This document shows, in pieces, positions 23,541 through 35,345 of a stretch of 64,000 nucleotides of DNA. This DNA comes from Calycina herbarum (taxonomy: Eukaryota; Ascomycota; Leotiomycetes; Helotiales; Pezizellaceae), in assembly GCA_001414485.1 (NCBI GenBank), contig LLEY01000020.1, forward strand, positions 512,733 through 576,732, given 5' to 3'. A program made the translations under genes and the position numbers. The notes below the pieces were generated by a model. The model saw only the letters and a list, made by a program, of their open reading frames with translations, made no database searches and was not told where the DNA came from. Each line of letters starts with the position of its first letter. The stretch's first letter is position 1.

Positions 23541-26008
23541 ATTGTGAGCCGTGACTTCTGGGCATGCAAGTGAGTTGTTTGATGGATATGATGTGATGAG
23601 GTGGAATGAATGGATTGGGATATGAGTGGAGTGAGGAGTAAATACCGGTTAAGAATTTGGGTAGAGGATGGAGTTCCTTTTTTCATCTTCCTCTTTTTTT
23701 TTTTGGATCGATCGGTCGGTCGGTTCCTATATATATTTTTCCTACCTGCCGATTGTTTAGTTATAAAAGGTGTATTTAGTTGTGCAGGAAGCTCACGCGA
23801 GCAAAGGGGATGGATACCCAATTTTATTTTATACTCAGCTTTTTTTTTCCCGTTGCTGTCTCCTTGGAAGGGGATTGAAATATAATATATTGGAACCGAA
23901 ATTTGGTCGAGGCATTAAGAAGGATTGATATGAAATATATTGAAAACAAACCCTCGAGGGATCGCAGGGGGGGTAGATGAAATATATTGACTTGAGGGAT
24001 GTAAGATTGAAATATTATTGTACCGAGTTTCGGTATACGATGGCGGTGGTGTGATATGAATCCCTTGCTTGGATGTATCGTACACCAGGGACTGCAGGAA
24101 TTCGTGACTGTATTCTCGAAGTACTTGCACTTCCACAATTGTTCCAACTCCTTTAGAATAATAAAGATATTATAATCTTAATTATTCGAGCCTTTTAGGA
24201 TAATGGAATCGATTTATCGAGTCTCGGATGAACAATGGAAGGAGCAGAGGAGAGGTGGTCAATTATTGGCTAGTCACGAATTCCTGCATCCCCTGGTGAA
24301 ACTGGTGGCTCAGTTCCTGGTGAAAGGAAGGGAGAATGGGAGGGGGAGAAGGGGGAGGGGGAGATGAGGGGTAAGACAGGGACTTACATTTTAATTCGCA
24401 TCCAAATGATTGAAGTTTTTTCTAGTATCTTTTGAAGAAGTGAAGGGAGATTGAGTAAATGGAAAAGTGAAAACTCGAGGGCTATGGCGAGAAAGAAAGA
24501 AAGAAAGAGATCCTAACTTGAAATACCAGGAATGAAGAAAATGTATAATGTTCCCAGTCATACTCGTTTTTGTTTCAAGGTAAAAGGTTTAGGAGAATGC
24601 AACGCTTCATTCCCCTAAATCTTTTCTGATAATAGCAGTGAGAATGTTTCAATTTTAAAAGGGTATACGTACAGTACAACTATATATACATCATTAACAC
24701 CCGCGCTAGAACAACGAGTTGAGTTTTACATCTGCTTGGAGAAAAGAAAGAGATGAAGTGAAGATCGAAAAAATGGAAATAAGAATCTCACTCACCTCTG
24801 CCACCAAACCCAAATTTAAACAAGAAATAAATTAAACAAATCCTTCATCTTTTTTTATACCCTTATTTTTTTCCTCTCCACTTTCATGCCTCTTAGAATA
24901 AACTCCCAGCCAGACAAAAATAAAAACACTGCTCACTCAAGACGAAATCCCAACAGTGACGTAGAAAAAACAAAAGGAAAGGCGAGACGAGAAGAAAAGA
25001 AGCGAGAAACACGATTCAGAAAAAAATTGTTGGTGATCTGACGTACATAAACTCCACACAGCAGCAGCGTACGGAGGATTCTTTTCTAAAACAGTATCTG
25101 TATTCGCGCGCGCGAGCGAGGTGAACGTTGTGCTTATGTTGGCGGTATGGTCCGGATTTTTAGGTATCTCCTCTCACCTAAAGACTCCACTCTCTCCCTA
25201 AGCAGCCCCGCGAATGGATTGAACTAAAAAAGAAACGTGGTTTTGACATATTTGGAGGTTGATATGAGGTGATGTTGGTATTCACCCGCCCAAAAAAGGG
25301 CACACATAATAAAGATAAAAGAAAAAGAAAGGATTGATGTTGGCAAGGAAAGAAAAAGAATGAAAATAGTCCGGCATGTTGGAATTCCGTGTCTATATGT
25401 ATCGCGATGCAGCGCAGGTAGTACAACAGTGTTGTGCTGCTGTCATGTAGGTAAGCCAACCCCGCATATGCGTGCGCCACCACACGGGAATGAGCATTTC
25501 CGTGGTTATAAGGGGGGCATGATGATGGCATGGAACATTGCCCTATTCTTAACTGTGTTAAACTCGGGGAGCTAACTCGTTTATCGGTAATAGTTGTATG
25601 AATTCCACGCTAGGCTTTTTGGGGTAAATACAAGATACTATTTACAACAGAGTGATCGTTCCGCCAAGTCGTTGGAATTTGGCCGTTTAGCGAGAATGTG
25701 TCTTGGGGTTGTGTACGCTTCTGTAAGAGCAAGAAATAGCGAGATTGGTTTGATAGTGAAGGTGTTTCTTGGTAACCAAACTGTATGGCAGTGGAGTTGG
25801 TTGTTGTATGTTGGAAAAGAAAGTTTCATTGGGAGAACGAGATGAACTCGGAAGCTTCTTTTTTTTTTAGGCCTGCGCTTTTGTTTTTCTTGGAATAAAT
25901 AATTTTAATTATTTATTCTTCAGAGACTAAACGAAGAGAATTACAAGTAACGGGGGCCGATGGTAGGAGCTTAGTCCTCCGATCGCAGTATTACACGTAA
26001 AACCTCCT
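23541..26008. other. Intergenic region, 2.5 kb, AT-rich
   Basis: No gene. It holds the short inverted-repeat element at 24082-24298, a G/A-rich tract at about 24325-24375 and poly-T/poly-A runs. Open frames (25178-25845) look random. Confidence 0.5.
24082..24298. mobile_element. Short element with 27-nt inverted termini
   Basis: Termini 24082-24108 (CACCAGGGACTGCAGGAATT and on to GTGACT) and 24272-24298 are inverted copies matching at 25 of 27 positions. The 163-bp interior contains CAATTGTTCCA and CGAGTCTC motifs shared with 43174-43280. No coding capacity and no clear target duplication. Most likely a MITE of an unassigned family. Confidence 0.65.
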
Positions 26009-26380
26009 TATCCCTTAGACCCTCCATTCACTGCCAAGACCTTAGTGTAACACGTCCCCAACCTCATATTTCCAGCCCTACTAGAATAGGTACAGAACCC
26101 GAAATTTAATAATTATCTCATATGTAAAGAGATATAACGAAGAATTTTTTTCTCTCGCAATTTAGTGTATTATAAAAGGGCGGAGGATTAGAGAAGTGCA
26201 TGTTTTTAGTAATTTTATCTCTTGGCATTCCCACACTGGTTTGGTAGCATCGTAGTTTAAAAGCTACCTAGATTTTGGTGTCATCTTATTTTAGTGTGAC
26301 CTTACTTTAAATGGAAGTAGTTTTTGACCGGACTTTCTGAACACCATCTCACGTGTGGTGAATGGAGGGTCTAAGGGATA
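26009..26380. mobile_element. MITE with 21-bp perfect TIRs and TA target site
   Basis: The ends TCCCTTAGACCCTCCATTCA (from 26011) and its exact inverse TGAATGGAGGGTCTAAGGGA (to 26378) are flanked by TA on both sides. Including the TA and one further base, 23 bp match perfectly. The 372-bp length and lack of coding capacity indicate a non-autonomous Tc1/mariner-type element. Perfect termini suggest it is younger than the elements at the left end of the window. It lies about 440 bp upstream of the kinase-like gene. Confidence 0.85.
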
Positions 26381-26816
26381 GCAAAATACACCTAATTTTC
26401 CATCCCAAACTATTGATGCCAATACCACTTCCGAGTAGCCTGCCAACACATCGTTCCTTCGCTATGGCTCATACCCGAGCGCAAAGGACCCAAGGTATAG
26501 ATCATAGTGTACCAACTAAACAGCCAACTAAATAGTATCAGGAAAGCTAGTTACTAGTGCGCAATCTGATTCTCAGGAGACGCAGACAACTTCCCAACTC
26601 ACACGTCCTCCATCAACCTCAAGCTTATGTCTCCATGAAGCAAAACCCACGACACCACCCCAAAGCGCGGGAGTCCTCGGATCATATCAATGTATTGTCG
26701 ATTACAACAACCACCCTTTTTCAATAACTTGGTCAGGTTCGCCTTCATACCCCGATCTTACAAGCTTCCCCTCCATCAAGAACCTTGAAATCTCACCGGT
26801 TCATCAAAGCCTCGAA

Positions 26817-27359
26817 ATGGCTATAATCTGGAGAGATTCGAAGCTACTTGACTACGGTTCTCACGCATCCATTCGAAGCACCAAGCACGGTGATCGATTT
26901 CCTATTCTCAAACTCGCGCATGAAGACGAGGTGTCTATCAAGCTGATCCAATATGAATTCGCCATCCTCGCTGAGTTAACGAAACTCGGACTACCTATTG
27001 TAGAATTTGACCAGCAGCCTATCTTAGATAATGGAATTACTTACGGATACCAAATGGAAAGGCTTACTAAACTCGAGGCGGATGAGTTGAGTTTCAGGGC
27101 TGATGATGTTAAGAAAGCGTTTGATCGGTTCCACTGTGCGGGTTTTAGTCATGGAGATGTTGGTCCTAGTAATATCATGACCAAGGATGGATGTATTACC
27201 TTGATCGATCCGAGTTTTGCGGGGCGAGTTGGAAGTGCGGTTCCTGACTTTTTTCCGAGCTGGGTTTATATTGATGGGAGATTTGGGATTGGGTCTGATT
27301 TGGAACGGTTTGGGAGATATTGGGATGGGGGAATAATAACGTTGGCCGATAGGGAATAG
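26817..27359 (+). CDS. Minimal atypical protein-kinase-like protein
   Basis: A 180-aa intronless frame with a reduced kinase fold: possible ATP-lysine K32 (PILKLAH), helix-C glutamate E47 (QYEFAIL), catalytic loop SHGDVGPSNIM with D114 and N119, and a metal-binding aspartate in DPSF (131-134) in place of DFG. The HGD..N loop resembles aminoglycoside-phosphotransferase/RIO-type and fungal orphan kinases more than classical HRD kinases. It ends about 45 residues after the DPS motif, so the usual large C-lobe is absent. It may be a small ATP-dependent phosphotransferase or a pseudokinase. It is flanked by a MITE and gene-poor DNA. Confidence 0.7.
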   Translation: MAIIWRDSKLLDYGSHASIRSTKHGDRFPILKLAHEDEVSIKLIQYEFAILAELTKLGLPIVEFDQQPILDNGITYGYQMERLTKLEADELSFRADDVKKAFDRFHCAGFSHGDVGPSNIMTKDGCITLIDPSFAGRVGSAVPDFFPSWVYIDGRFGIGSDLERFGRYWDGGIITLADRE

Positions 27360-30018
27360 AAAGGTAAATGTAGGTATGTAGGCGCACAAGTATTCCTGGA
27401 ACAGTGTTAGAAACCGGGAAGAACATCTGGGATTTTCGTTTCTTGTTTCGTGGAGATGGAAGGTCGATCGGTCGGGTCTCTTGTTGGGTCATTTATTTCA
27501 TAATAAGACAACCACGCATAAACATGCGCCTCTCTCTATGTACAAAAAAGTCAGTTGTTTTGTTTTGTTTACAAGAAACTTGGGTGTTGGTGGTGGCACA
27601 GGAATGTTTCGTGAGAGGAGGAACCGGGGAAGATTAGGGTTCGTGTATCGTGAATCGCGGAAGATTGACGAGGAATACCTAAGGAGGATGAGGCTCGTAA
27701 AGAGGACGAATACTTTTGCGTCCTGGAGGTGACAGAAGGCTTATTAACGTGAGGTCCATGCCTTGTTGGAACACTGTAAACATGATCCTGTGGTGATTTT
27801 TTGTGGGCAGCGGCGTGGTGGTGTGAAACAAAAGAGCGTTGGGATTTGAGGGGGAGTGTGATGTGATGTGATGAAATGAAATGATGAGGATTCCCCTCCC
27901 CCACAAAATAACTACACGAGAAGTGGACAAGAGAGAAAAGGAGAGGGGAACCGAGAGGAAGGAAAGGAAAACTTGTTGCCGATCAAGATCTTCAAAAGAG
28001 GATGATAGATTGAAACGATAAACATTCCTTTCCAACAATTGCGCCCTTTGTGGGGTCTAAGGCTGGGTTTTAATACTAGTGTGCGAGAGAATTGGAGGGG
28101 CTCAGTGTGTTATGCAGGACGAGTAGGCGCTTGAATGACAGGATGGAAATAGCAGGGCGCTTGATGAAGCTGTCTTCAGCCGCGGCACCACGGTGACTAG
28201 CCGCCAACAGGCGCTCACCTAAATTGCTGTTTTGGGAAGTACGGGTGCGACGCTGGAGATTAGGTTGTGGAGTTGTATGATGCAGCACTACGCAGCCGCT
28301 CAAATTCTCAATCCTTCGTGGTATGGCATTATGGGCGTCTCGCTCAAAAGAACGTGGTAATTATTTTGGTTTTCTTGATCTGCTTCGGATAAGAGGTTTG
28401 GGCATGAATGCAACGGACCGAAGCGATGGACTCGATTCTGGAAAGAATTCGGAATTGCTTCGGTCGTGGTTTATTTTTGATGTTTTCGTCCACCATCCGA
28501 ATCAAGCATCTAAACTTTCATCGCGGCGTCTCCTTTGAGCGATGCATTGAGAAATCCGGAGATATTTTGGAGGGGTGTGTTTGAGGTTATCCCCACCCAC
28601 TCCAAGATTCGCACGCACCACGACGTTAATTGCGCAGCCACACTTTACACCTAACCCACGAGGTACGTATTTCTTACGCTTTGGAAGTAAATTTGTGGCA
28701 ACTCTTCTCGAGTTGATTGTTTAATCACGATTGCGGGATAAGAAATCATATGTACGAGCTTCCTTTCTTTTTTCCTCCTCTCAGCTGGTGGGAGCCTTTG
28801 GAAGAGCCTAGAAGCGAAGTAGCAGCACCTTTTCATCTACAGCCTCAAAGACGTCGTGTTGTGAGAGATTGCGCAGGCAAATTAAATGTGAGATCAGCGT
28901 TGCTTGTGATTTTTCAGCATCAAGACTCAGCAAAATGATTTGATTTGTGTGTGTAGAAGCCGTATTCGGTGTACCGAGGTGCTGAAATGCTGAGCTTCCA
29001 GGCAATCTGGACCCAAATTTGCAGTGGCTGGGGGAGTGAGGATGGGTGAGGATGTCGTGCAGATCGAGTTGTTTCGTTTCTTTGGTCGTGGGGACTCGTC
29101 CCCTAAAACACTGAGACCAATAGCCTTGCGTCACTCTTGCCATGTTTCACGACCCCACCACTGACAGTTGAGAAGACCCTGCGCCATCTCCCTTCTGGAA
29201 TGCATTACTGTAGTAGTCTCTCCCCAGCCTTCTCCCTATGCACCGCTATTTGACCTCCCATGGCTTCGAGAATCCCGTCAACAATGCGTGCATGTGCGAG
29301 AACGAGCACATGCCATTGTTGATGCCGAGTGCAAATGTGACGATGTCTTCAGCTTTGTTGTCCACCACCACCAGGGATCCAGGGATCCAGGGATCTCCTG
29401 GATGTCACAACACCAAGCTTGGAAATATATTGTTGATGATGGTGTTGAAGAGGACGCGCTGGGTCTTGCCCTCGCTCTCGCCACGCCGAGACTCTTCCGA
29501 GTATTTTACCTTTTGCGCAGCATCGCTTTCGGACGCATAAACCTGGACTTCACGACGCCAACAAATTGTTGCCCAATCTTTTCGTTTTCGCAAAAGTGGG
29601 TGGACGGGCTACCAATCATCAGATATATGCGGTGTGGTCATGACGATGTTGACCCTCCATCGGGCCTCAAAGGTAAACATTTCTTATCAAAATCTTTCTC
29701 TTGTTTATTCCACTTTGACTCGCGTCAGGTGGCCACAGCCATCTCTACTCACGCATGATGACTGGAAGAGGGCGATGACTGATGGACAGCACAAAGGCCC
29801 CGGACGGGGGTAGACTGACCAACTTACTGATGGATCAGCAGCTTGTTTATCAGCTGTGGCCATACAGATTACTGGCCTCGTCTTGTATTGCAAGTGTGAC
29901 AAGGCGTGGCGCGGTATGGGTGTCAATAAGAGTGCAGTTCAAGATTTGCCAGAGGATGAATGACCGTTGGAAGTTCTGCGTTCCACACACACCGCCTAGC
30001 CACCTCTGCATATGAATG
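27360..30018. other. Intergenic region, 2.7 kb
   Basis: No gene called. A triplicated GGGATCCA at 29377-29400 is the only simple repeat. A minus-strand frame through it (29593 to 29235) looks coding on both sides (VLFNTIINNIFPSLVL, then TFALGINNGMCSFSHMH) but is cut by one TGA at about 29416 and has no clear start, so it could be a gene relic. Confidence 0.4.
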
Positions 30019-32261
30019 ATTCAGGAAGAAGAATCTAGGAGCACGACTGGCTACCGACTCCAACCTCCTTTGCAAGTGCATACTTTAGATAAACCCGTGG
30101 TTACCGCAGCTACCTCTTTTCCCCCAATTATTCTGCATCGCAAAAGTATCATTTAACCCTACATACGACCTATTGCATACATTCCTCCCCGTACTCGCTC
30201 CTTTTGGCGTCAGCAACATCACATCCACACGATAGTGATCCGCTGCACGGAGTCTTCCAGTTTCAAATTTCTTCTTGACCGCCTTACAGCTGTGGTGCTC
30301 AATAAAAGAGTACCAGCTATTGCCAGTTATTGGCGGAGAAAGTGACGGGGAATACGCGAAACAAGGCTCGAAAAAGCGACGCAGATCCACTCGAGGGCCA
30401 TCGTCGACCTTTCTTTTCCACTCGCTCGAGGATCTTGAATACCCAGCGCCACATCCTCACTTGGCCCTGTCGTCCAATCATTGGACGACTAGCCTGGACT
30501 CGGCTGAAACAAAAGTCCAGCAGCCAGCGCCTGTGGACACAGACACCCCAACAGAGGGAGCCAGCCGGGCCAACCATCACGCAGCCAGTCCTCCGCTTCC
30601 TTACTGACCTCGAAATAATTGAGTGGGAAGGGACTGAGGTGAGAGGCACGAGAGGGAGACATTGAAAGCGAGAAATCAAACTCCTGCAATCCTCCTCTGG
30701 CCGCCGGCACCAACCATTCAGAGGCCATTCAAGGGACCCAACTCGCGCGGGACTCTGCACTTGTTTGTATCTGCGGCATTGCCAGGGACGTTCGTGCATT
30801 GCTACTGCACTGAGGTTCATATATATCCTCTTCCCGCAGTCGACTTTGATTGTGCCATTCAGATCAGCAAGCTATTTCGTATTCCTTTCCACATTCGCCC
30901 CCTTTTTCGTGTGCACCTCCTCCTCCTCCTCCTACCCGATAATCAACTCCTCCTCGGCCTCTATACAACTTCTTCATTTCCCCTCCGACCTGGTGTCGGC
31001 ACACTTGGACCTCTCAACCCCAATACAGTCAGTTGCAGTCAGTTGCAGAAGCCCGTCACATCCCCCTAAGGAGTACATCACGCTTGTTGGTCATCGCGAA
31101 ACATTTCAGGAAACAAACCGTCACGGCAATTCTTGACAGCACCACTCCCCACACCAGACGAACCGTCGATTCCAGTCTGTGCGTCCCCAGACTTCAGAAA
31201 TCACCTGCATCCTCTCATCCTCGAACGCTACCCCTATCACCAGGCCCCTTCATCCTGTACACCGACAGATCTCAGTTCTGCAATTACTTCTGCACAACTC
31301 TGCACTTCGGGACTCCTTTTAATTGCTACGCTTCATCCATCAGCACCATAATCATCCTCCCAACGCTACTACCAACCTTCACCGTCTAGGTAATTCTACG
31401 CTCGCATCGCACCGCAATCTCAACCACAGGCAATCCGCATCCCTTATTGCCCCCCCTTTTGCACTCTATCCAGTCCCAACCCGGCTATACCGCATCAGCA
31501 TCAGCCCGGGCAGATCCTGCAGGCTGCAAGCGAGGCTTTTTAAAGCCGATCCTCTCGTCCTCGTCCTCGTCCACATTGGTCGTTGGTCCTTGTTCAGACT
31601 TGCCCCCTTCAAGCCTGTAAAGCAACCCACCCTCCGACAAGCCCCTTCCCCCCTGCTCAGCGCTCACCAAATCCAAAAAATCGTCAGCTTGGACTGCACG
31701 GACCACTTGACCCCCTTTACCCTTGCCTCCTCCCTGCCCATCCCTCCAGCACATCAACTTATAATTGTCTACATCGCCGTTTTTTGCATAACTTTTCGCT
31801 GCTGCGCCAGTTTGACTTTGTTGGCCTTTTTTGGTTTCGGGATTTAGTTTCAATCTCTTCTTTCCCTTCACCAAAAGTTCCGCTGGCCGGATTTCCTCCT
31901 TTGGGATTGTTCTCGCTCTTCGCCTAGCCCGGAACCCCCTGGACAATACTAATCCACTCTCGGTATTCACAATTCACCACGAGTACGAAGCATTTCACCT
32001 CAGCCTCGCTTTCACGTCAGCCTTCCACTTCGCCAACAAAACTATTGTCTGTCCAGCTATTGTCGCCCAGACAATACTAACCCAGGACAACCTCGGACAA
32101 TACCTTCAAAACTACAATACCTTAACCTTCACCCCAGATTATTATTTTATCCATTCCTTCCGCATTGAATTTATTTCCTCCGTCTTCAACCATCCATCTC
32201 TGGGTCTTGCATCTTGTCACACAACGCATCTCGCCTTCGACTTCAGAACAAATTTTCAATC
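30019..32261 (+). promoter_or_regulatory. 2.2-kb ATG-free, C/T-rich leader/promoter of the PCL cyclin
   Basis: Reading every line from 30019 to the cyclin start at 32262, I find no ATG on the plus strand, whereas the last one before it is at 30016. The 3' three quarters is strongly pyrimidine-rich, with CTCCTCCTCCTCC-type runs and few purine tracts. Absence of start codons over 2.2 kb is what selection against upstream initiation would leave in a very long 5' untranslated region scanned by ribosomes. The transcription start and any leader introns cannot be fixed from sequence alone. Open frames listed on this strand begin with non-ATG codons and are not genes. Confidence 0.6.
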
Positions 32262-33449
32262 ATGTCTTCATACTCAAGAGCATTGAACGAGGCTGCCCTC
32301 GAAAACTTCATCTACATGCCAGTCAGCAGTCAGATGATTAACTACCTGGCAACCAAAGCATCAGAGGTCATTCAGTGTGAAGCAACTTCAGTACAATCAA
32401 GTCGACTACCACCATCACCACCCCAAACCCCACCACAAGACTCCACCACCGAATCATCACGAGACCTTCCTTCCCTAGAGAGATTCATCAGTTCATTAGT
32501 ACGAAAGTCAAATGTTCAAGTACCAACACTGATGACCACCCTGGTTTACCTCGAGAGACTGAAGAAGAAGTTACCTCCTGTCGCCAAGGGCTTGAAATGT
32601 ACAGTCCACCGCATCTTCCTCGCCGCTCTCATTCTCTCAGCAAAATTCCTCAACGACTCCTCACCAAAGAACAAGCATTGGGCCGAGTACTCGAATGTCC
32701 GGGGCTACGAACCATTTGGATTCTCCAAAACTGAAGTTAACCTGATGGAAAAGCAACTCCTCTTCCTTTTGGATTGGGATCTCAACATCAGCGAGGACGA
32801 TCTCTACCTCCACCTCGACCCATTCCTAGCACCAATCCGATGTGAGATCCAACACCAAGAAGATCGTGCCCGAGCAAAGGAATCCAGAAAGCGAGCTCTC
32901 CGAGAACAACAACTCCAAGAAGCCGAAGCAGCAAGACAATACCAAGCCAATCTCGCCGCTGCCCAAGCCCAATACTGGATGCCCGAGTACGAAGAGAAAG
33001 ACGCAATCATCTACCAAGGCCAATACGTCGACCCCTCCGTCCGAACAACCAGATACGATTCCCCACCATCCACCTCTGACGTCCCAGATCTTTCCCGCTC
33101 CGGAACAGCAGATACCTACTCCACCGTCTCCTCCTCAGCATCCTCGTACATCTCCAGCAATTCCCGAGCCGGAACTCCAAATTCGAGTATCGGAAGCTAT
33201 ATCGAGGATCTGGAACCTTCTTGTGATAGCCTACCTGCACGATATTCTAGCACCTCTCCTCCTCAACATGTTGTTCGGGACACCGTTCATGTACATATTG
33301 CGGAACAACATGTTGGATCTGGAAAGCACGTCATGTTACCTTATGAGATCGAGCGGGAGATCTACGACGAGAAGCCTGCGAAGAAGGCGAGAAAAGGAGG
33401 AAACATCTTCTCGAGATTCTTGGGTCAGAGGGAGACTCAATACGTATGA
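32262..33449 (+). CDS. PCL-type cyclin (Pho85-class CDK partner)
   Basis: The product is 395 aa and intronless. A cyclin box of the Pcl1/2 subfamily spans about residues 60-185: [70 protein letters not shown], and [20 protein letters not shown]. Such cyclins activate Pho85-like kinases at G1/S and in polarity and morphogenesis. The C-terminal half is disordered: a coiled Arg/Glu/Ala stretch (205-245), a Ser/Thr-rich region with TP/SP sites and a basic tail ([10 protein letters not shown]) that could act in nuclear localisation. The start is the first ATG in 2.2 kb. The long ATG-free leader suggests post-transcriptional control. Confidence 0.9.
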   Translation: MSSYSRALNEAALENFIYMPVSSQMINYLATKASEVIQCEATSVQSSRLPPSPPQTPPQDSTTESSRDLPSLERFISSLVRKSNVQVPTLMTTLVYLERLKKKLPPVAKGLKCTVHRIFLAALILSAKFLNDSSPKNKHWAEYSNVRGYEPFGFSKTEVNLMEKQLLFLLDWDLNISEDDLYLHLDPFLAPIRCEIQHQEDRARAKESRKRALREQQLQEAEAARQYQANLAAAQAQYWMPEYEEKDAIIYQGQYVDPSVRTTRYDSPPSTSDVPDLSRSGTADTYSTVSSSASSYISSNSRAGTPNSSIGSYIEDLEPSCDSLPARYSSTSPPQHVVRDTVHVHIAEQHVGSGKHVMLPYEIEREIYDEKPAKKARKGGNIFSRFLGQRETQYV

Positions 33450-34344
33450 AAGATTTTCGACACGCGACCAAAAACGAATTTCGGAGTTTAGAGATGGGAA
33501 TGAATTTTCTGCATGTTCATAGATGGACCTCTCAGATTTCTTCTCCTTGCACTGCATTGTCAAACACATTTTTTCCTTTACTTGTCAATTGTTTTTTTTA
33601 TCATGCATTTAGATGCATCGCATGGCGTTGGGGATTTGAGCATTATTTTTTACTTTTGTATCTTTGAGCGAGTGGCTGGATGGAGTTCTTTATGATATTG
33701 GGCTTAATTGTCTCTGAGGATGGGGAAGCTTGGGATGGGAGCTCAGCTGAGCTGGAAGCATGGAAGACATAGGACTGTGTGCTATGAGGTACCTATACCT
33801 AGATAGTTTTCATCTGAACAGATGGAAGAAAATGAAGAAATTCTATAACTACAACTACATCATCTTTCCTCATGCAACATGTGAAATTTGCCTTCACGCC
33901 ATTCTTACGACATTGATTTGGTGTGGTTTCAATAGCCAACGCCATCGTCTTCTCTCCTCTAATGCGCATTTTGAGCCTCAATTCTTTATGAGCTGGACTT
34001 ACTTGGTGGGCTTTCACTCGCAGCTCATCGCTCGACCCGATCCAAGATGCACGATCTAAGATGCACACGATGCGGGGTCACCTCACCTCAAACTTTTTTC
34101 CTCGGAATAAAAAAAAAATCGAGGTGTGGAGAACCTGGCACCTGCCTAGGTAGAGTCCTCGGTGAGGGCATGTGGCTTCATGCATATATCTACGTAAATA
34201 TTTTACTTGTAAGATCTTACGTACAATCCAACACTTGTACATACATACTTGACTCTCTCGTTCTTTGGCGAATGAGCTGCTTAATAGGCTGAGATGTGTT
34301 GGTTTGCGGATGTGGGGTTTTGGTGTTATAGAGAGGCGTTTTTT
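33450..34344. other. 3' flank of the cyclin gene and spacer
   Basis: Plus-strand frames here (33446-34292) lack coding character. Nothing else identified. Confidence 0.45.
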
Positions 34345-35345
34345 AGAGTAAGTAATGTTAGTTGTGAGAATTGGTGGCCATAGAGACGCGGGTTGAGTTG
34401 CCGTATCAAAGGTGGTTACTTCTTCGTCATCATCGTGTAATTTTCCTCTCTTCTGTTGCCATCGCAATGCTTCGGGCTTTACCGAAATTTGGAATACAGT
34501 TATCTCGTTGTCTAAGGTCACCACGCAATACGGTATCCTTCTCGTGAGGAAGGAGAGAGATACTTGTTGGCGTGGATGAGGCGAGGGAAAATTGACGTTC
34601 AAGGTAAATAAGCGGTGATACCGTCATGTTCGCCTTCTCCGTCGTATAATTTGTATCATCAAAACTCATTCCTTTGGCTTTGTGACTTGAGCTATTATTC
34701 CGGGTCCACCGAAAGTTTCATTATTACGCTGGCAAAGTGGAAGTTGAAGAACCTCGGTCTAAGTTACGAGATCATGAGGAAACGGAAGGAGGGGAAGTGG
34801 CGTAGTGAGGCGAGAAAGCAAAAGACGAAATAAACAAATGGTCTTGCCGTCATCAGCATCGTCAAATTTACCTAAAGGGGCTGTCCCGTAAAAGGTCTTA
34901 TCTTCCTTTTCTTCGAACCAATAACTCGGATCTACCGAATTGTCTTCCGCATCATGGATAATCGAAAATCGAGGAGCCTCGGTATTTCTTACGACAATCC
35001 ATCTCGCGACGAAGTGGAAGGACAAGGCGTAGCACGGGAAGTTAGAAACGAGGCAAAAATGGTGAAGTCTGTGAAGAAAGGGCCGCCGCGCCGTCGTTGA
35101 TTCCTAGGACATTCCTTTCTCTGTCGCTCTTTGCCTCTTCCACGATCCAGAAATTTGCCTCCCCCCAAGTCTTTCTCACGATGCCCTATCTCGTGGTGAA
35201 AGTGCGAGAAAGCAAAAGGCGGAGCCACGTAGAAACAAGGGAATGAGGCGAGGAGAAACATTTCATCCTCACCATCGCGACTCTTTCCCACGCCTCAAAT
35301 TCCATCTCCCATCACGAATCCAACCATCACCATCCATCACCAACT
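34345..35345 (-). CDS. Unresolved multi-exon gene candidate, no family recognised
   Basis: On the minus strand five stretches read like protein, in varying frames: 35339-35270 (MDGDGWIRDGRWNL), about 35180-35057 (TWGEANFWIVEEAKSDRERN), 35004-34872 (RWIVVRNTEAPRFSIIHD, then DNSVDPSYWFEEKEDKTFY), about 34740-34680 (QRNNETFGGPGIIAQVTK) and 34536-34345 (TLDNEITVFQISVKPEALRW, then DDDEEVTTFDTATQ). Between them lie C/T-rich segments with donor-like starts (GTGAGG at 35270, GTAAAT at 34871) that resemble one another. Several donor/acceptor pairings are possible and I could not make one consistent frame, so exon borders are open. It may be one gene with similar introns, two genes, or a decaying gene. 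Confidence 0.4.

Noticed and set aside
30085..30390. Minus-strand 101-codon frame with three cysteines and fair codon use
   Set aside because: It begins at GTG, no exon supplying an ATG was found, and it lies antisense to the long leader.
30662..31847. Several plus-strand open frames of 110-174 codons
   Set aside because: They start at non-ATG codons in the ATG-free cyclin leader and have pyrimidine-driven Ser/Pro/Leu composition.
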